DNA of 64,000 nucleotides from Karalla daura (Eukaryota; Chordata; Actinopteri; Chaetodontiformes; Leiognathidae), in the NCBI GenBank assembly GCA_029224185.1, contig CM055189.1, forward strand, positions 1,096,152 to 1,160,151, read 5' to 3'. A model generated the notes under the pieces. It searched no databases. It saw only the letters and a list, made by a program, of their open reading frames with translations, and was not told the origin of the DNA. A program made the position numbers and the translations under genes. Below, piece by piece: positions 13,304 to 26,200 of this stretch (position 1 is its first letter; each line of letters starts with the position of its first letter).

Positions 13304-13344
<41 letters not shown>

Positions 13345-13540
13345 ACACTCACGCACACACACACACTCACACACACTCACGCACACACTCACACACACAC
13401 TCACACACACTCACACTCACACACACACTCAACCACACACACACAATCACACACACGCACACACACTCACACACACACTCACACACACTCACACTCACGC
13501 ACACACTCACACACACACTCAACCACACACACACACACAC
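12956..13540. repeat. (GT)n and interrupted (CA)n arrays
   Basis: GT at 12956-13012 and a 250-base CA array with CACT, CACG and CAAC interruptions at 13288-13540. The 90-196-codon frames that cross them are compositional. Confidence 0.9.
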
Positions 13541-14089
13541 ACTAACCCCGTGGGACTCTCCGTCTGCAGCTCCTGAATTAAAGAGTGTGAAACGTTGGCT
13601 GGTTGTGAATCTGTTTTTAATTTTATTTAATTTTATTTTATTTCAGAGGCTCAGGCTGAACCACAGGTGACTGACTGTCCCGTCCATTAGTTTAACTGGG
13701 GACGTGATGTACACACATGTAAATACATGCATGGATGAATGAGTAAATAAACACATTCATACTAAAACAAATACACAGATAAACCAGAAAAGACATGGGT
13801 AAAAAATAGAATTGTACTTTATAAGTACTTACTAAATAGCAGCGTAGAGGCTGTTTCCTGTTTTCACTGGTGAGTCTTTTAAAGTTTAAGACATCGGTGT
13901 TAGCATTAGCATTAGCGTTAGCATTAGCGCTAGCGTCGACGTGTATGTGTGTGCTAAAGCTGGTCTCAGCGGTTCAGCATCAAAGACACGTCTGCTCTGG
14001 AAGTATCAGACATTATAGAGCTACAGAGATAGAGTTTTATGTTCTTTGACTTTATCTAGCCTTTATCCATCCTAGACTTTATCCATCCA

Positions 14090-14245
14090 CCCATCCACCC
14101 ACCCATCTACCCAACCACGCATCCATCCACCCACCCATCTACCCATCCACGCATCCATCCACCCACCCATCTACCCATCCACGCATCCATCCACCCACCC
14201 ATCTACCCATCCACGCATCCATCCACCCACCCATCCATCCATCCC
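14090..14245. repeat. 32-bp minisatellite of CCAC/CCAT/CTAC tetramers
   Basis: The GCATCC marker recurs at about 14119, 14151, 14183 and 14215, exactly 32 bases apart. A former simple CCAT/CCAC repeat has therefore been amplified as a 32-base unit. The preceding 13545-14080 shows no gene, only a small (GTTAGCATTAGC) duplication near 13910. Confidence 0.9.
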
Positions 14246-14376
14246 TGTGTTACCTATCTCTGTGTACCAGATCACGTCTGAACTGATAGATGTTGAAAAC
14301 ACATTTGGACTTTTTTAATCTTCTCTCTGGACTGTCTGAGGCTCTGGAGGCATCAGCAGAAAGAGTGACAGAGCAA

Positions 14377-14382
<6 letters not shown>

Positions 14383-14416
<34 letters not shown>

Positions 14417-14562
14417 AACACATTGATCTGGCTCCAGATCACTTTAACCTGGCTCAGGCTGCAGGGTAAAGGGTGCCTGGACCGGGGCCTGGCCTGCACA
14501 GCCTGCACAGCCTCCACAGCCTGCACAGCCTCCACAGCCTCCACAGCCTCCAGCCTCCAGGT
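14383..14562. repeat. (GA)n and CAGCCTSCA 9-mer repeats
   Basis: GA at 14383-14414 is followed by about seven copies of a 9-base CAGCCTCCA/CAGCCTGCA unit at 14493-14562. Confidence 0.85.
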
Positions 14563-14599
14563 GACATCGACGCTGCAGCCCCAGGGAACTGTCTGTAAG

Positions 14600-15460
14600 T
14601 TAGACTTCTTCTTCTTTTTATAAACAGTCTGTGTGGAGGGTAAGATGTTTGCACTGAACAGCATTATCCACAAATAAGTACAGATAGTTAATATTTCATA
14701 TTCTCTGCCCCTTCAACTCTTTAATAGTTTTTGTCAACTTTTATCATTTCTATTACAGTTTATTGTGATGGTTTGTTTATTATTGTTATTTTGTTTACTC
14801 TGTTGCATACAACTTAGTCATTTGGCATTCATTTTGATACAGTTAGGGTGACGTCCTTAACCACTAGTACTCTCTAGTAGTCCCCATTCTGTGTATACAC
14901 TGTACTACTACTATTATATTATATTGTTATAGTTGCCTGTGTGGACTGTGGACTGATATAGATCCTGTTTACTGTGTTGTTGTTGTCTTATTGAGAGACT
15001 TTTAAAAATAGGATGGATCTAGATCAGAATCTAGATCTAGAATTCACAGATGTGTATTGCTGCCAAAGTAAATTAAAAAACAACAGAGCAAACATAAAAT
15101 GATAATTTCACGTTTTGCTGTGAAAACATCTGACAAAAATGTATAAAAGATAGTTTTATAATAATAATAATAATAATAATACCATTTTCAAGTAATTATG
15201 GGATACTGAACCCTTTTTTAAAATTTCTACAGTAATTCTATGTTTTAACATTTTTTATTTCTTTTTTTATGTTTTGCTATTAGTTTAAAAAGTCTCGGTC
15301 TCCACCAAAAAATACAGCCTAAGACTTTTTTATTCTCAGACTGTATTTCAGTATCATTAAAGACTTCTCGCAGGTCTCGTGTTTTTCTCCCTGTGCTTTT
15401 CAGCTGATTTCCTTTGCTTTTACCACTCCTCCTCACTCGCTTTCTCCTCTTCCTCCTCAG
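14600..15460. other. AT-rich upstream region of fam20cl
   Basis: AT-rich sequence with an (ATA)n run near 15160-15180. A pyrimidine-rich acceptor (TCCTCCTCAG) at 15451-15460 precedes the fam20cl start codon. A non-coding first exon therefore probably lies upstream, but I could not place it. Confidence 0.5.
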
Positions 15461-15464
15461 CAGG

Positions 15465-15849
15465 ATGTTGTGGCGATGGCGCAGTCGCTCCAGGACAATC
15501 TGTCTGTCCTTGGCCTTCGTCTCCGTCTTCCTCTACCTCCTCCTGGAGCTGGTGTCCCTCCCTGTCCTCCGGCAGCCCTGCGAGCCCGTCCCGCCCGGCG
15601 CCGCCTCGGTGGGCGGAGCTCCTCCTGAGCTCAGGACCTCCTCGGTGAAGGGGGGGGGGCGTCCGGGCAGGAGCCTGGTCCAGGCTGTGGAGGCCGGCCT
15701 GAAGAAGCTGGAGGCGCTGTACGACCATCCTCTGTACAACCTGCCCCGGCCGCCCGTCCCTGAGGAGGACTGGCTGCTCAAGGTTAAACCAAAGGTCCAG
15801 AGCAGTGAGAAGAGCTCCCAGATGTGGTCAGTCCATCAGACGCTCTGCG

Positions 15850-15906
<57 letters not shown>

Positions 15907-18900
15907 AGGAGAGCAGAGTAATTCAGAGGACAGAGCTAAACAGGAAGCAACACTGTTCATGTTTCCACTGACAAAGAAAGAAGACCAACCCAGAACCAAA
16001 GAAAACAACATTTGGAGTGGCATCACTTGTTTGCTGGGCCAGAAGAACCATTGACGTCCTTTTTTCTTATCTTTATTTAACTTTAATTTATACAGGCAAT
16101 CTGTTCTGATAATACAAACATACCGTATAACAATACAGTCTTTATATACAGTATAAATGAGAGAAGAAAGCAACATGTTTTACAAACATTTACATAACAG
16201 TACAATCCATTTTACGATACAGGTTTAAGTCCAGAGCAGAAGTGGTCAGGCATCAGACCTAACCATCGACCTAACCGTTAGTTCACCTTTTGACTGATAA
16301 CTAGGAGCTTTGTCCAGGATGGTGTCCTGACAGAGACAGCCGTGCTGAGGCCATGTCCATGTGAGCTTCTCAGCAGATGGGTGACTGCGGGGAGCTGACG
16401 TGCGCTCCTGCTCGTCAGGCCTGTTCATCTGTCCCTGCTGTTGGGTTTCTGTGGTGGAGTGAGACAGTTACATGTCTCACTCCACATGCTAGACTGATCA
16501 AGCATAACAGGGGAAATACAGGTCAAGATGCAGGTGAACATTTTTACAATTCTGCAGTCTATCCGAGCAGAGATGGCCTTTTCAGGAAATAAATTGTACA
16601 TGTATGATACATATACTGTACGTATATTAATATAAACAAATCTATAAATATAAACCAAGAAATACCAAATATGGTGCTTTTAGAAGCCAGGTCCCAGAAT
16701 GGGAGAATCTGAAAACGCTCCCCCAGTGTTTTCGTTTGGAAACCCAAGATGGCTCTTCAGTGAAATCATAATGTCCACCAGGTCCACCTCTCTACCTGGT
16801 AACCTAGCAACCGCGGCTGGACCACAGCTTGAACCGAGCAACCACTGATGGACCCTAGCAACCGCAACTGGACCCTAGCAACCACAGCTTGACCCGTAGC
16901 AACCACAGCTTGAACCTAGCAACCACAGCTGGACCCTAGTAACCGCAACTGGACCATAGCAACCACAGCTTGACCCTAGCAACCACAGCTTGAACCTAGC
17001 AACCACAGCTGGACCCTAGCAACCGCAACTGGACCCTAGCAATCACAGGTGGAACCTAGCAACCACAGCTTGAACCTAGCAACCGCAACTGGACCCTAGC
17101 AACCACAGCTTGACCCTAGCAACCACAGCTTGAACCTAGCAACCACAGCTGGACCCTAGCAACCGCAACTGGACCCTAGCAATCACAGGTGGAACCTAGC
17201 AACCACAGCTTGAACCTAGCAACCACAGCTGGACCCTAGCAACCGCAACTGGACCCTAGCAATCACAGGTGGAACCTAGCAACCACAGCTTGAACCTAGC
17301 AACCACAGCTGGACCCTAGAGACCGCGGCTGGACCCTAGCAACGACAGCTTGACCCTAGCAACAATGGCTGGACCCTAGCAACCACAGTTTGACCCTAGC
17401 AACCACAGAAACAAAAACAACTAACCTAACTAACTAACGAGCAACAAATGATAAAGGTAAAATAGTATAGTAGAAGAGCGTAGATAGTATAATGATTGAT
17501 GTGAATGTGTGTGGAGACAGATAAAAGGCTGTTCTCCAACCTAATACGTAAAAACAAGGACTGGTTGAAGCTGAATATGGGTTGGACCAGCTTCCTGCCT
17601 CTGTGGCACATCACCAGGGCTTTGACTCCGTCTGGAGTCCTGACAGCTAGTGGTCCTCCTGTCTGTCTCTGGTACCCCAGCCTGTCCTCTGTCTGTCTCC
17701 AGTGCCCCAGCCTGTCCTCTGTCTGTCTCTGGTACCCCAGCCTGTCCTCTGTCTGTCTCTGGTACCCCAGCCTGTCCTGTGTGTGTGCAGGGTCAGTGCC
17801 AGCCAGGACGGCTATGAGGACATCCAGTGGAACAGCAGCAGGGACAGTCAGCCCCCCTGGCTGCGTTTCCACCTGAGCATCTCCCGCTGGCAGCTCTACC
17901 CCCACAGAGACCCCAACATGGAGCCACTGGGCCAGCAGCTGTCCAGGCACCGCATCGTCAGCACAGGTCTGCCTGCCTGTCTGCCTGACTGCCTGTCTGA
18001 CTGTCTGTCTGACTGCCTGCCTGCCTGTCTGCCTGTCTGCCTGTCTGCCTGTCTGCCTGTCTGCCTGTCTGTCTGTCTGACTGTCAAGTACACTGTACTT
18101 GGAGCAGTACTAAATGTAATTTTAAGTTTTGTTCAGGTGCTTCTCTTGTAAAAAGGGTTAGTGTTACAGAATTCTCCTCAAAACATCAAAATAAAGAAAA
18201 ACAGAAACGAAGCAGTAGTAGTAGTACTGCTCAGTAGTGTCAGAGCAGTACTGAGTACTGTACTCAAGGCTTCAAGATCAAAGTTGGTTGTGAATGAATA
18301 CAATATAACAGAATGATCAGTCGTTATCGTTCTGTTTTTCATGTTCTCTCTTCTCTCCTCTAAAGACGACAGATCACTGAATCCAGAGCGCAGATTAAAA
18401 TCCTTCAGTCTGGGGAGGCGAGGCGGAAATGACCATAAAACGAATGAAAAGAACAAAAAGTGTTAGAATTAGTCGAGCGCTTTCATGTCTAAAACTTTAT
18501 TGTACTTGAGAAGGTTTGGTCCTCTCTCTGCTGGAGAGCAGGAGAACATCTGTCACCACTGTGAACGGATGAATGCAGGGAACATGAATGTAATGAGGAA
18601 TAAAGAGTCTGTTGGTCCCTCTGGGGAGGGAGTGGTGGTGAGGCTGGACTCACTCTGAGCCAGTCCAGCTTTACTCTTCATGTCCGTCATGACTGGAGAA
18701 GACAAGACCAGGGTCGGCTCTGTGGAGCTGCAGCTGGGGCTGGAGCTGGAGCTGCTGCAGGTGGATGGGGGGATGAAGGTCAGGACTGCTGACACGTCAC
18801 AGCTTCCAGAGCTTCAGACGCTCAGATGCAGAGAGCTTCAGGCTGTGACAGAATGAAACCTGTGGTGGAGCTTTGAAGAGCTTTGAAGGAGCTGGGCAGT

Positions 18901-20022
18901 AGACGGACAAGTCAGGAACACCTGAGGCACCAGGCCCGCTAGCTAGCTATCCCTCCATCCCTGTATTCCTCTATTCCTCTATCCCTCTATCACTCTATCA
19001 CTGTATCACTCTATCCCTCTATCCCTCTATCCCTCTATCACTGTATCACTCTATCCCTCTATCCCTCTATCACTGTATCCCTCTATCACTGTATCCCTCT
19101 ATCACTGTATCCCTCTATCCCTCTATCCCTCTATCCCTCTATCACTGTATCCCTCTATCCCTCTATCCCTCTATCCCTCTATCACTGTATCCCTCTATCC
19201 CTCTATCACTGTATCCCTCTATCCCTCTATCACTGTATCCCTCTATCACTGTATCACTCTATCCCTCTATCCCTCTATCCCTCTATCCCTCTATCACTGT
19301 ATCCCTCTATCCCTCTATCCCTCTATCCCTCTATCCCTGTATCCCTCTATCACTCTAATGAGCCCTTGCTCTTTTTGCTCTGAGTTTTACCTGTGAGAGC
19401 TGCACTCTCACTCTGGAGACAGATCACGTCTGAACATATGTCGTCCTGTAGATCCTGTAGCTGACCATCCAGATGTTCATCCATCACAGTACGTTTGAGA
19501 TATCAAACCTTTAATTTCTACATCTGGTCCCTATTCTGAATATACACTCAGTGTTTCTGTACCAGCTCTGAGTTGGAGGGAGGTTCTGCTACATCATCCT
19601 TCAGAAGTGATTCACCTTGTTCAACAATGTCTGCAAATATCTGGAGATACTCAGCAGAACATCTTCACTAGTGTTTGCTTCCACGAGAGTCTTCGTCCCT
19701 CTTCAATTCCTCAGACTTTTCGATCACGTTCCCCAGGTCAAGTAGCAGAGAATCTGCACAAACAATGCTGCTTTTTGCCCTGAATAATATCTGGACTCCT
19801 GAGACCCAGAGATAAGAAAAGAAAAGAAAAGAAAAGAAAAGAAAAGAAAAGAAAAGAAAAGAAAAGAAAAGAAAAGAAAAACAGCATTTCCAGCAAAGGA
19901 AATATTAACGATACTGATGTTTTGAAATGAGAGGAGAATAATAGGTCTAGAGAATAATAGGTAAATAGATAATGAACAAGTGAACCGATGTCTCACAAAT
20001 CCTGGCTGAGGCTCTTTATGTA

Positions 20023-20068
<46 letters not shown>

Positions 20069-20203
20069 TGAGAGAGAGACAGAGAGAGAGTGAGAGAGAG
20101 GACATGTTGGTGCGTGTCCACAGAGTGAGTACTCTGTGTTACATCTCTCAGATGACGCACATGTTATGCTTGTTAATGGCCACTGTGTTCGGTCACAGCA
20201 TGC

Positions 20204-20255
<52 letters not shown>

Positions 20256-23200
20256 CCCTGTGTGCCTTGTTGCCATAGTAACACTCCCAGCGTTGTTTTC
20301 CAGTGCAGAAGTCTGGAGGGACGCAGCTGAAGCTGGTGATGTCATTCCCTAACTACGGACAGGCCTTGTTCAAGCCCATGAGGTGAGACCGGGCCCCCGG
20401 GCCAGTAGGGACCAGTCCAGGATGAGACCGGGCCCCTGGGCCAGTAGGGACCAGTCCAGGATGAGACCGGGCCCCCGGGCCAGTAGGGACCAGTCCAGGA
20501 TGAGACCGGGCCCCCGGGCCAGTGGGGACCAGTCCAGGATGAGGCCGGGCCCCCGGGCCAGTAGGGACCAGTCCAGGATGAGACCGGGCCCCCGGGCCAG
20601 TAGGGACCAGTCCAGGATGAGACCAGGCCCCCGGGCCAGTAGGGACCAGTCCAGGATGAGACCAGGCCCCCGGGCCAGTAGGGACCAGTCCAGGATGAGA
20701 CCAGGCCCCTGGGCTGACAGGGATCAGTCAAGCGTGAAGCTTGGCCCCTGGGCTGGTAGGGACCAGTCCAGGGGCCTGGCCTCCCGCTGGGCCGATAGGA
20801 ACCAGTCCAGTCAGAACATCACCTGTGGTCCCAGCTGTCCACCTGTCCTAGGACAGGGTTAGAAGCAGGGACAGAGACCGGATGCTCTGGGGGACAGGCG
20901 TTACGTAAGGATCAGTTCACTGATCGCGCCTGAGAGTGGAAGCTAAAATCTGGAGAAAGTCTGATGTGCTACTGAAGCTCCTGTTGGGGTGTTTACACCA
21001 CGTGATGCTCAGACTGCTCTTCACGCCTCACACAGACAGGAGAGGGACGAGGAAACCAACTACAACCTCTACTACTTCTCCGACTTTGAGAGGCACAACG
21101 CGGAAATCGCAGCTTTTCACCTGGACAGGTAACTTCTGTCCTTCTGTGTCTGTGACGCTTTAGGTGAAGATCGAAACAAGAGCAGTTCTTCTGATGTCTT
21201 CAAATTACACGATATGGAAGCAGACTCCAGAGTGTAAAGGACAGAATATGTCTTTATTTGTCCCTCTACGGTGGCCCTGAAGGACAAAACACAACATCTT
21301 TAAATGTACTCAACCAGCAGATCTGTTGAACTTCCAGTCACCCAGAAACCTCAACACTGTTAAAATATGTGACATTTATTATTGATTATATTTCAGTCTT
21401 CAAACCAAGAACATGATATTGTATAAGTTATGTAATATAATGTGCTGGGGAGGACACTTACATAATAATGATAATAAGGTTAGTGTCCTCTGCAGGATGC
21501 AGAGCCTGAATTGTGTTCTTAGTCCCGTCTCGTCTCGTCCCTTCTTGAACTTGGGTCTTTGCTTATCTTGTTTGTTCTTTCGTATCGTCATTGTGCCTCC
21601 TTAACGTCATTGTCACACAATGTTTTTCCTCTCCAGCTGAAAACAACTTGTTTTCACTCTGATTCTTTTATCGCTCTTTATGTGGCTCCCTAAAGCTCTG
21701 AAGTTGGCACATTTGCTGGCGTTATTTTTAAAGCCACTGGAGGCAACAGACATTTTTTGGTTTTAACCCACTCAACAAAAATAAAATAAAATAAAATAAA
21801 TCCAAATGCCCATCCTCAAACAGCCCCCAGACAAAGCCAGTTAAGTTCACTGGGAGTGAGTGTGTCACATGATGAACAGATGTTACGTAACGCTGAGACT
21901 TATTTGATTTGTCCTCCTTTCACCCTTCCTCTCCTCTCTCCCTGTCTCTGTCCACGTCCTGGTCCTGGTCCTGGTCCTGGTCCTGGTCCTGGTCCTGGTC
22001 CACGTCCTGGTCCTGGTCCTGGCGGCCTGTCCTCCACCCTGCGGGTCTGTCTGCAGGATCCTGGGCTTCAGGCGGATCCCTCCGGTGGTGGGCAGGTTGG
22101 TGGATGTGATCAGTGAGATCAGAGACATCACCACAGACCGCAAGCTGGCCCGGACCTTCTTCACCTCCCCGGGTACCACTCGCTCCTCCTCCACCGTCCT
22201 CAGCCGGCCTCAAGTGCTCTTGTGTGCCAGCTGGTTGTGAATATCACCCAATGTTCTGTCTTTCTTCTAATGCTCAACTCTCCACCAACTGTTTTTTTCT
22301 CCTCATGTCCCATCTGCTGCTCCTCTGGCTCCTCCTAGTGGGTAATAAGTGTTTCTACGGCCAGTGCTCCTACTACTGCTCCACGGAGCACGCTGTGTGT
22401 GGGCGACCCCAGCAGCTGGAGGCCTCCATGGCCGCCATGCTGCCCGACCTGTCTCTGGCCACCCGCCGGTCCTGGAGGTCCCCCTGGAGGCGCTCGTACA
22501 GCCGCAGCAAACGGGCAAAGTTAGTGGCGCTCCACAGCTCCATCACATCAGCGAGCTTCCTTCAAGGAGGCCGAGGAGGAGGACATTCTCAAGTCATCAC
22601 CTCCTCATTTACATTTACATTCCAGAATGGGCAGCTAAAAAAATGTGTGAATCTGTACATGGTCGGAAAGTGATAGAAAAATAGAACTGAATGGAATGCA
22701 CTGCATAGCAAAGCTCCAGTTACTACTTCCCTTGGGTAGAAGTTGCGAAGCTCTATAAGGAAAGTAAAGTCATGTCAAGCTACAGAAAACTGTGTGAGGT
22801 TGTGTCAAGTGACATAATGTGACGTAAAGTCATATACCATACCATTAAGTCACAGTGAATAACTTACAGGCATGCTACATTTGGGTAGAAGTTGCGAAGC
22901 TACGTTGTTCACCAAGACACGTTAAGTCATACAAGTTGCTTAAAGTTACATATGCATTCATGCAAAGTCTCATTAAGTTACTTATGGTCACATAAAGTCA
23001 CATTTAGTCACGTTTAGTCACGTTTAGTCATGTTAAGTCACGTTAAGTCACGTTTAGTCATGTCAAGTAAGGTTGGAGCATGTGAAGAATCCGTTTAGGA
23101 AGAAGTTGCTATGTTCACCCAGGAACATAAAGTCATGTGATCATTCATGTGAGTGGCAGGCGAGACAGCCAATCAGAGTGAAGCAAACATGGAGTCACCA

Positions 23201-26200
23201 CATTGAGAAATGGGCTTGTAAATGGCTGTAAAGCAGCAACTGAGGTGCTTTATGTTTCGTGGCTTCTTTGTTGGGCCCAGAGGTAAAGTCCATTCAACCA
23301 TTCTAGTCGCCTTCAAACTTAAACAAAAGAAACAGACGTCTCTGTACAAGAGCATCGTAATGTAGGTAGCTGCTCTGGCTTTTTCTTTATCAACCTGAAT
23401 GAGTTCTTCAAGGTTGGCTACTCATCATTGTTTTTTCATTAAGCTCACAGCCACAGAAGTGTAGTGTTTCCTTTAGCACAGCTCGAAAAGTCCAATTCAA
23501 CTTTTTAAACTGACTCTATTGAAAACCATACAACAACACACACTTCAGTGCCAAAGAGTAAAGTGACCTTTATAAACAGTGGTGAATCTGAGCCTGTGAA
23601 GGGGTGGTCTGCCAGCTGTTTGTAAGTGCTGACTTGTCAGTGTGCCGCAGAGGCTTTCAGTCATTTAGGCCTGATGGTACTTACACATTACTCTGGATGA
23701 AGAGTGAACAACGTCTGTTCCAGGTGGGAGACAGACTCCAGCTACTGCGCAGGGGTGAAGAAGACGGCGCCGTACAACAAAGGCACGAGGCTGGTGGACT
23801 TCATGGACCTGGTCGTCCTGGACTTCCTAATGGGTAGGTGTAAACGTCCTGCCTCACATTTGAAGTGGTAAAATATGATAATCAAGACGGATGCTGTGAG
23901 AAATGAAGCTGCACTCTCACCCTGACATGTCTGAACACATGGTGGGAGGGAGGTAAGTACCATTACCTGCTGCTAATGTAAACACGTTGGAGGTGCTTTC
24001 CACTTCTCACTTGATGTTCTGCTCCACCGCGCTGCCAAATGAATTCATTAGTCTGTGCTGCATGTGGTCGCCAGCTGGGTCATTCAGTGGGTGGAAACAA
24101 CAAACAAACAACAGTGCAACTGTACCATGAACACAATGAATGGCTGCCACTCAGTCAATTGAATGTAATTTCCAGCATCTTCAATATACACATTTACTGC
24201 AATGTATTAAACACATGGTTAGTGAGTCTATGGAATAAATATGACAAGAGTAGTTAGATATAGATAGATGGTAGGTAGGCAAACTTTAATGTACTATATT
24301 TCAATTTTCCTTTTCCTCTTTGATATAGTACTTGGGGTGTTCCTCCAGCATTGCTTGTGCCCTATCAGAGTTAACTGTGGTAAATAGGACAATAAATTCC
24401 AAATTCCCAGTCTTCTCTTTTTATTTCCCAGAGGGAGAAAGTTGTTTACTGAAGGAGACACGTTCGTTTTTAATTTTCTATGTTTGACCAGTTCCCAGAC
24501 ACTAGTATCCAGATTGAGTCTGTTTTGAAACAATTTGTAATGCACACAGATTGTTGTCCCGAGGTCATATTACACACCTAACCACCTCTGGCCATTTAAA
24601 TGCCAGTAAGATGTGAATGTTTTAAGGCAGGGTGTGTGAAGCCAGGCCTGCTGGGGGACTGTAGCCTGTGGATGCAGCTTACATCATAAACATGTATTAT
24701 TGCTGCCTGTCAGCAGCATAAAAATATGCTCTTGTTATTATATGGGTGTAAAATGTGGTTTTTAGACGGGCATTTAATCCACTCACATTCACACTCCACA
24801 CACAGAGTAGCTGCTGGCTCAGTAACTAAATCTAGGGACAACTCTGGGGACATATTATTTCATTCTCCATTGTTGTATGCTTTTGTGTTTTAGGTTTAGT
24901 AAGAAGCCAGTTTATTATCATATGTGTTAGAGAAAAACTTTAGAGACCCTAGACACCCCTGTGATGAAGGAGTGAAGAGTGAGAGGCTGGATTTAATATG
25001 TACCGCGCCACAACCGCTCTGAACGGAGTGAAAGAAAGAAGGAAATCAATCAATAAATGAAGCTTATCGACGGTCCTAGCTGCCCGTCAGACTCGTGACC
25101 TTCACGCGCTCCGCAGACCAACGCTCATTGGTTACCCCGCGTATCCATGGCAACGCCTGTCGGTCACCCTGCGTCTCCATGGCAACGAGCGTTGGCAACC
25201 ACAGTTGAGTTGGCGACCAGGTAAGAAAAGTGTGAAAGTAAGTGCGGGTTCTTCTCTGTGGGTGTGTGGGTAGCTGTGGAGGTCCAGGGGGTCCAGGAGG
25301 TCCAGGCTCTGGCCGGGCCGGCCTCCTCCGGGCCGGCCTCCTCCGGGCCGGCCTCCTCCGGGCTGGGCCGCTGAGGAGCGGCTCTCTGCTCCACCAACTC
25401 TCAGACGAGTTTAACCTCTCTCAACCAGGTTAGCTTAACAGCTGCTAGCTGGGGTAGTGCGCGTAGAGAGTCCTGTCTGTGCCTGATGTACACTGCGGTG
25501 TGTTTATTTATTTATGTCTGTATTTGTTTATTTATTTACGGGTCCGTCGCGCCGTGATTTCCAGCGCGTGCGCTCTGAGCAGGGCTCCTCGTCTGGCCTG
25601 GAGCTGGAACCTCAAGCTGTCTGTGACTGTGGAAACTGGATGAAGGGCTTGAAAACTGTTTTCTGCTGACTCAAAGCAAAGTCTCGTATGTTTAACCTTA
25701 AAAAAAGTTTTTAAAAAGTCAGCTCTTAGGTTGAATAAGTCGTATGCTTTTTTATTTTAAAAATAAACAGAGTTTTAAACATTATTTATGTGTTTATAGC
25801 ATCATACCATTCCTTTATAAATAGATAGATAGACAGACAGACATTTTGTATTTATTGTGATGAAAGAGTAAGTCATTCTCTCTCTAAGGTCCTTGAAAAG
25901 CTTGGAAAGAATTTGCCTTGAAAGTGCTTGAATTTGACCGTGGTGGACCAAGTGTGTGAGCTCTTGAGGTACATACGTCACAGTCCTCTTTCATTTACAT
26001 CCTAAAGTTAACATGTCAGGGAATACCTGGACGTGAAGCTCGACGTGGAGTGGTTCCATCTCCTCTCTTCCAGGTCTGATGTAGATCATCCAGACAGCTG
26101 CTGCATCCAGCCAGACACCAGCAGCATGTCCTCTGGCAGAGCAGCTCAGAGCTGCAGTGAGGACATGTCCAGACCGGGGTCCAGGGGTCAGAGGAAGTCT

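Noticed and set aside
20342..20862. 129- and 159-codon frames of PGPRASRDQSRM repeats
   Set aside because: A 39-base minisatellite, a multiple of three, keeps both strands open next to the fam20cl exon 3 donor.
24294..24545. 83-codon minus-strand frame in fam20cl intron 7
   Set aside because: No known domain or neighbouring exon. It may be an old repeat remnant but cannot be supported.
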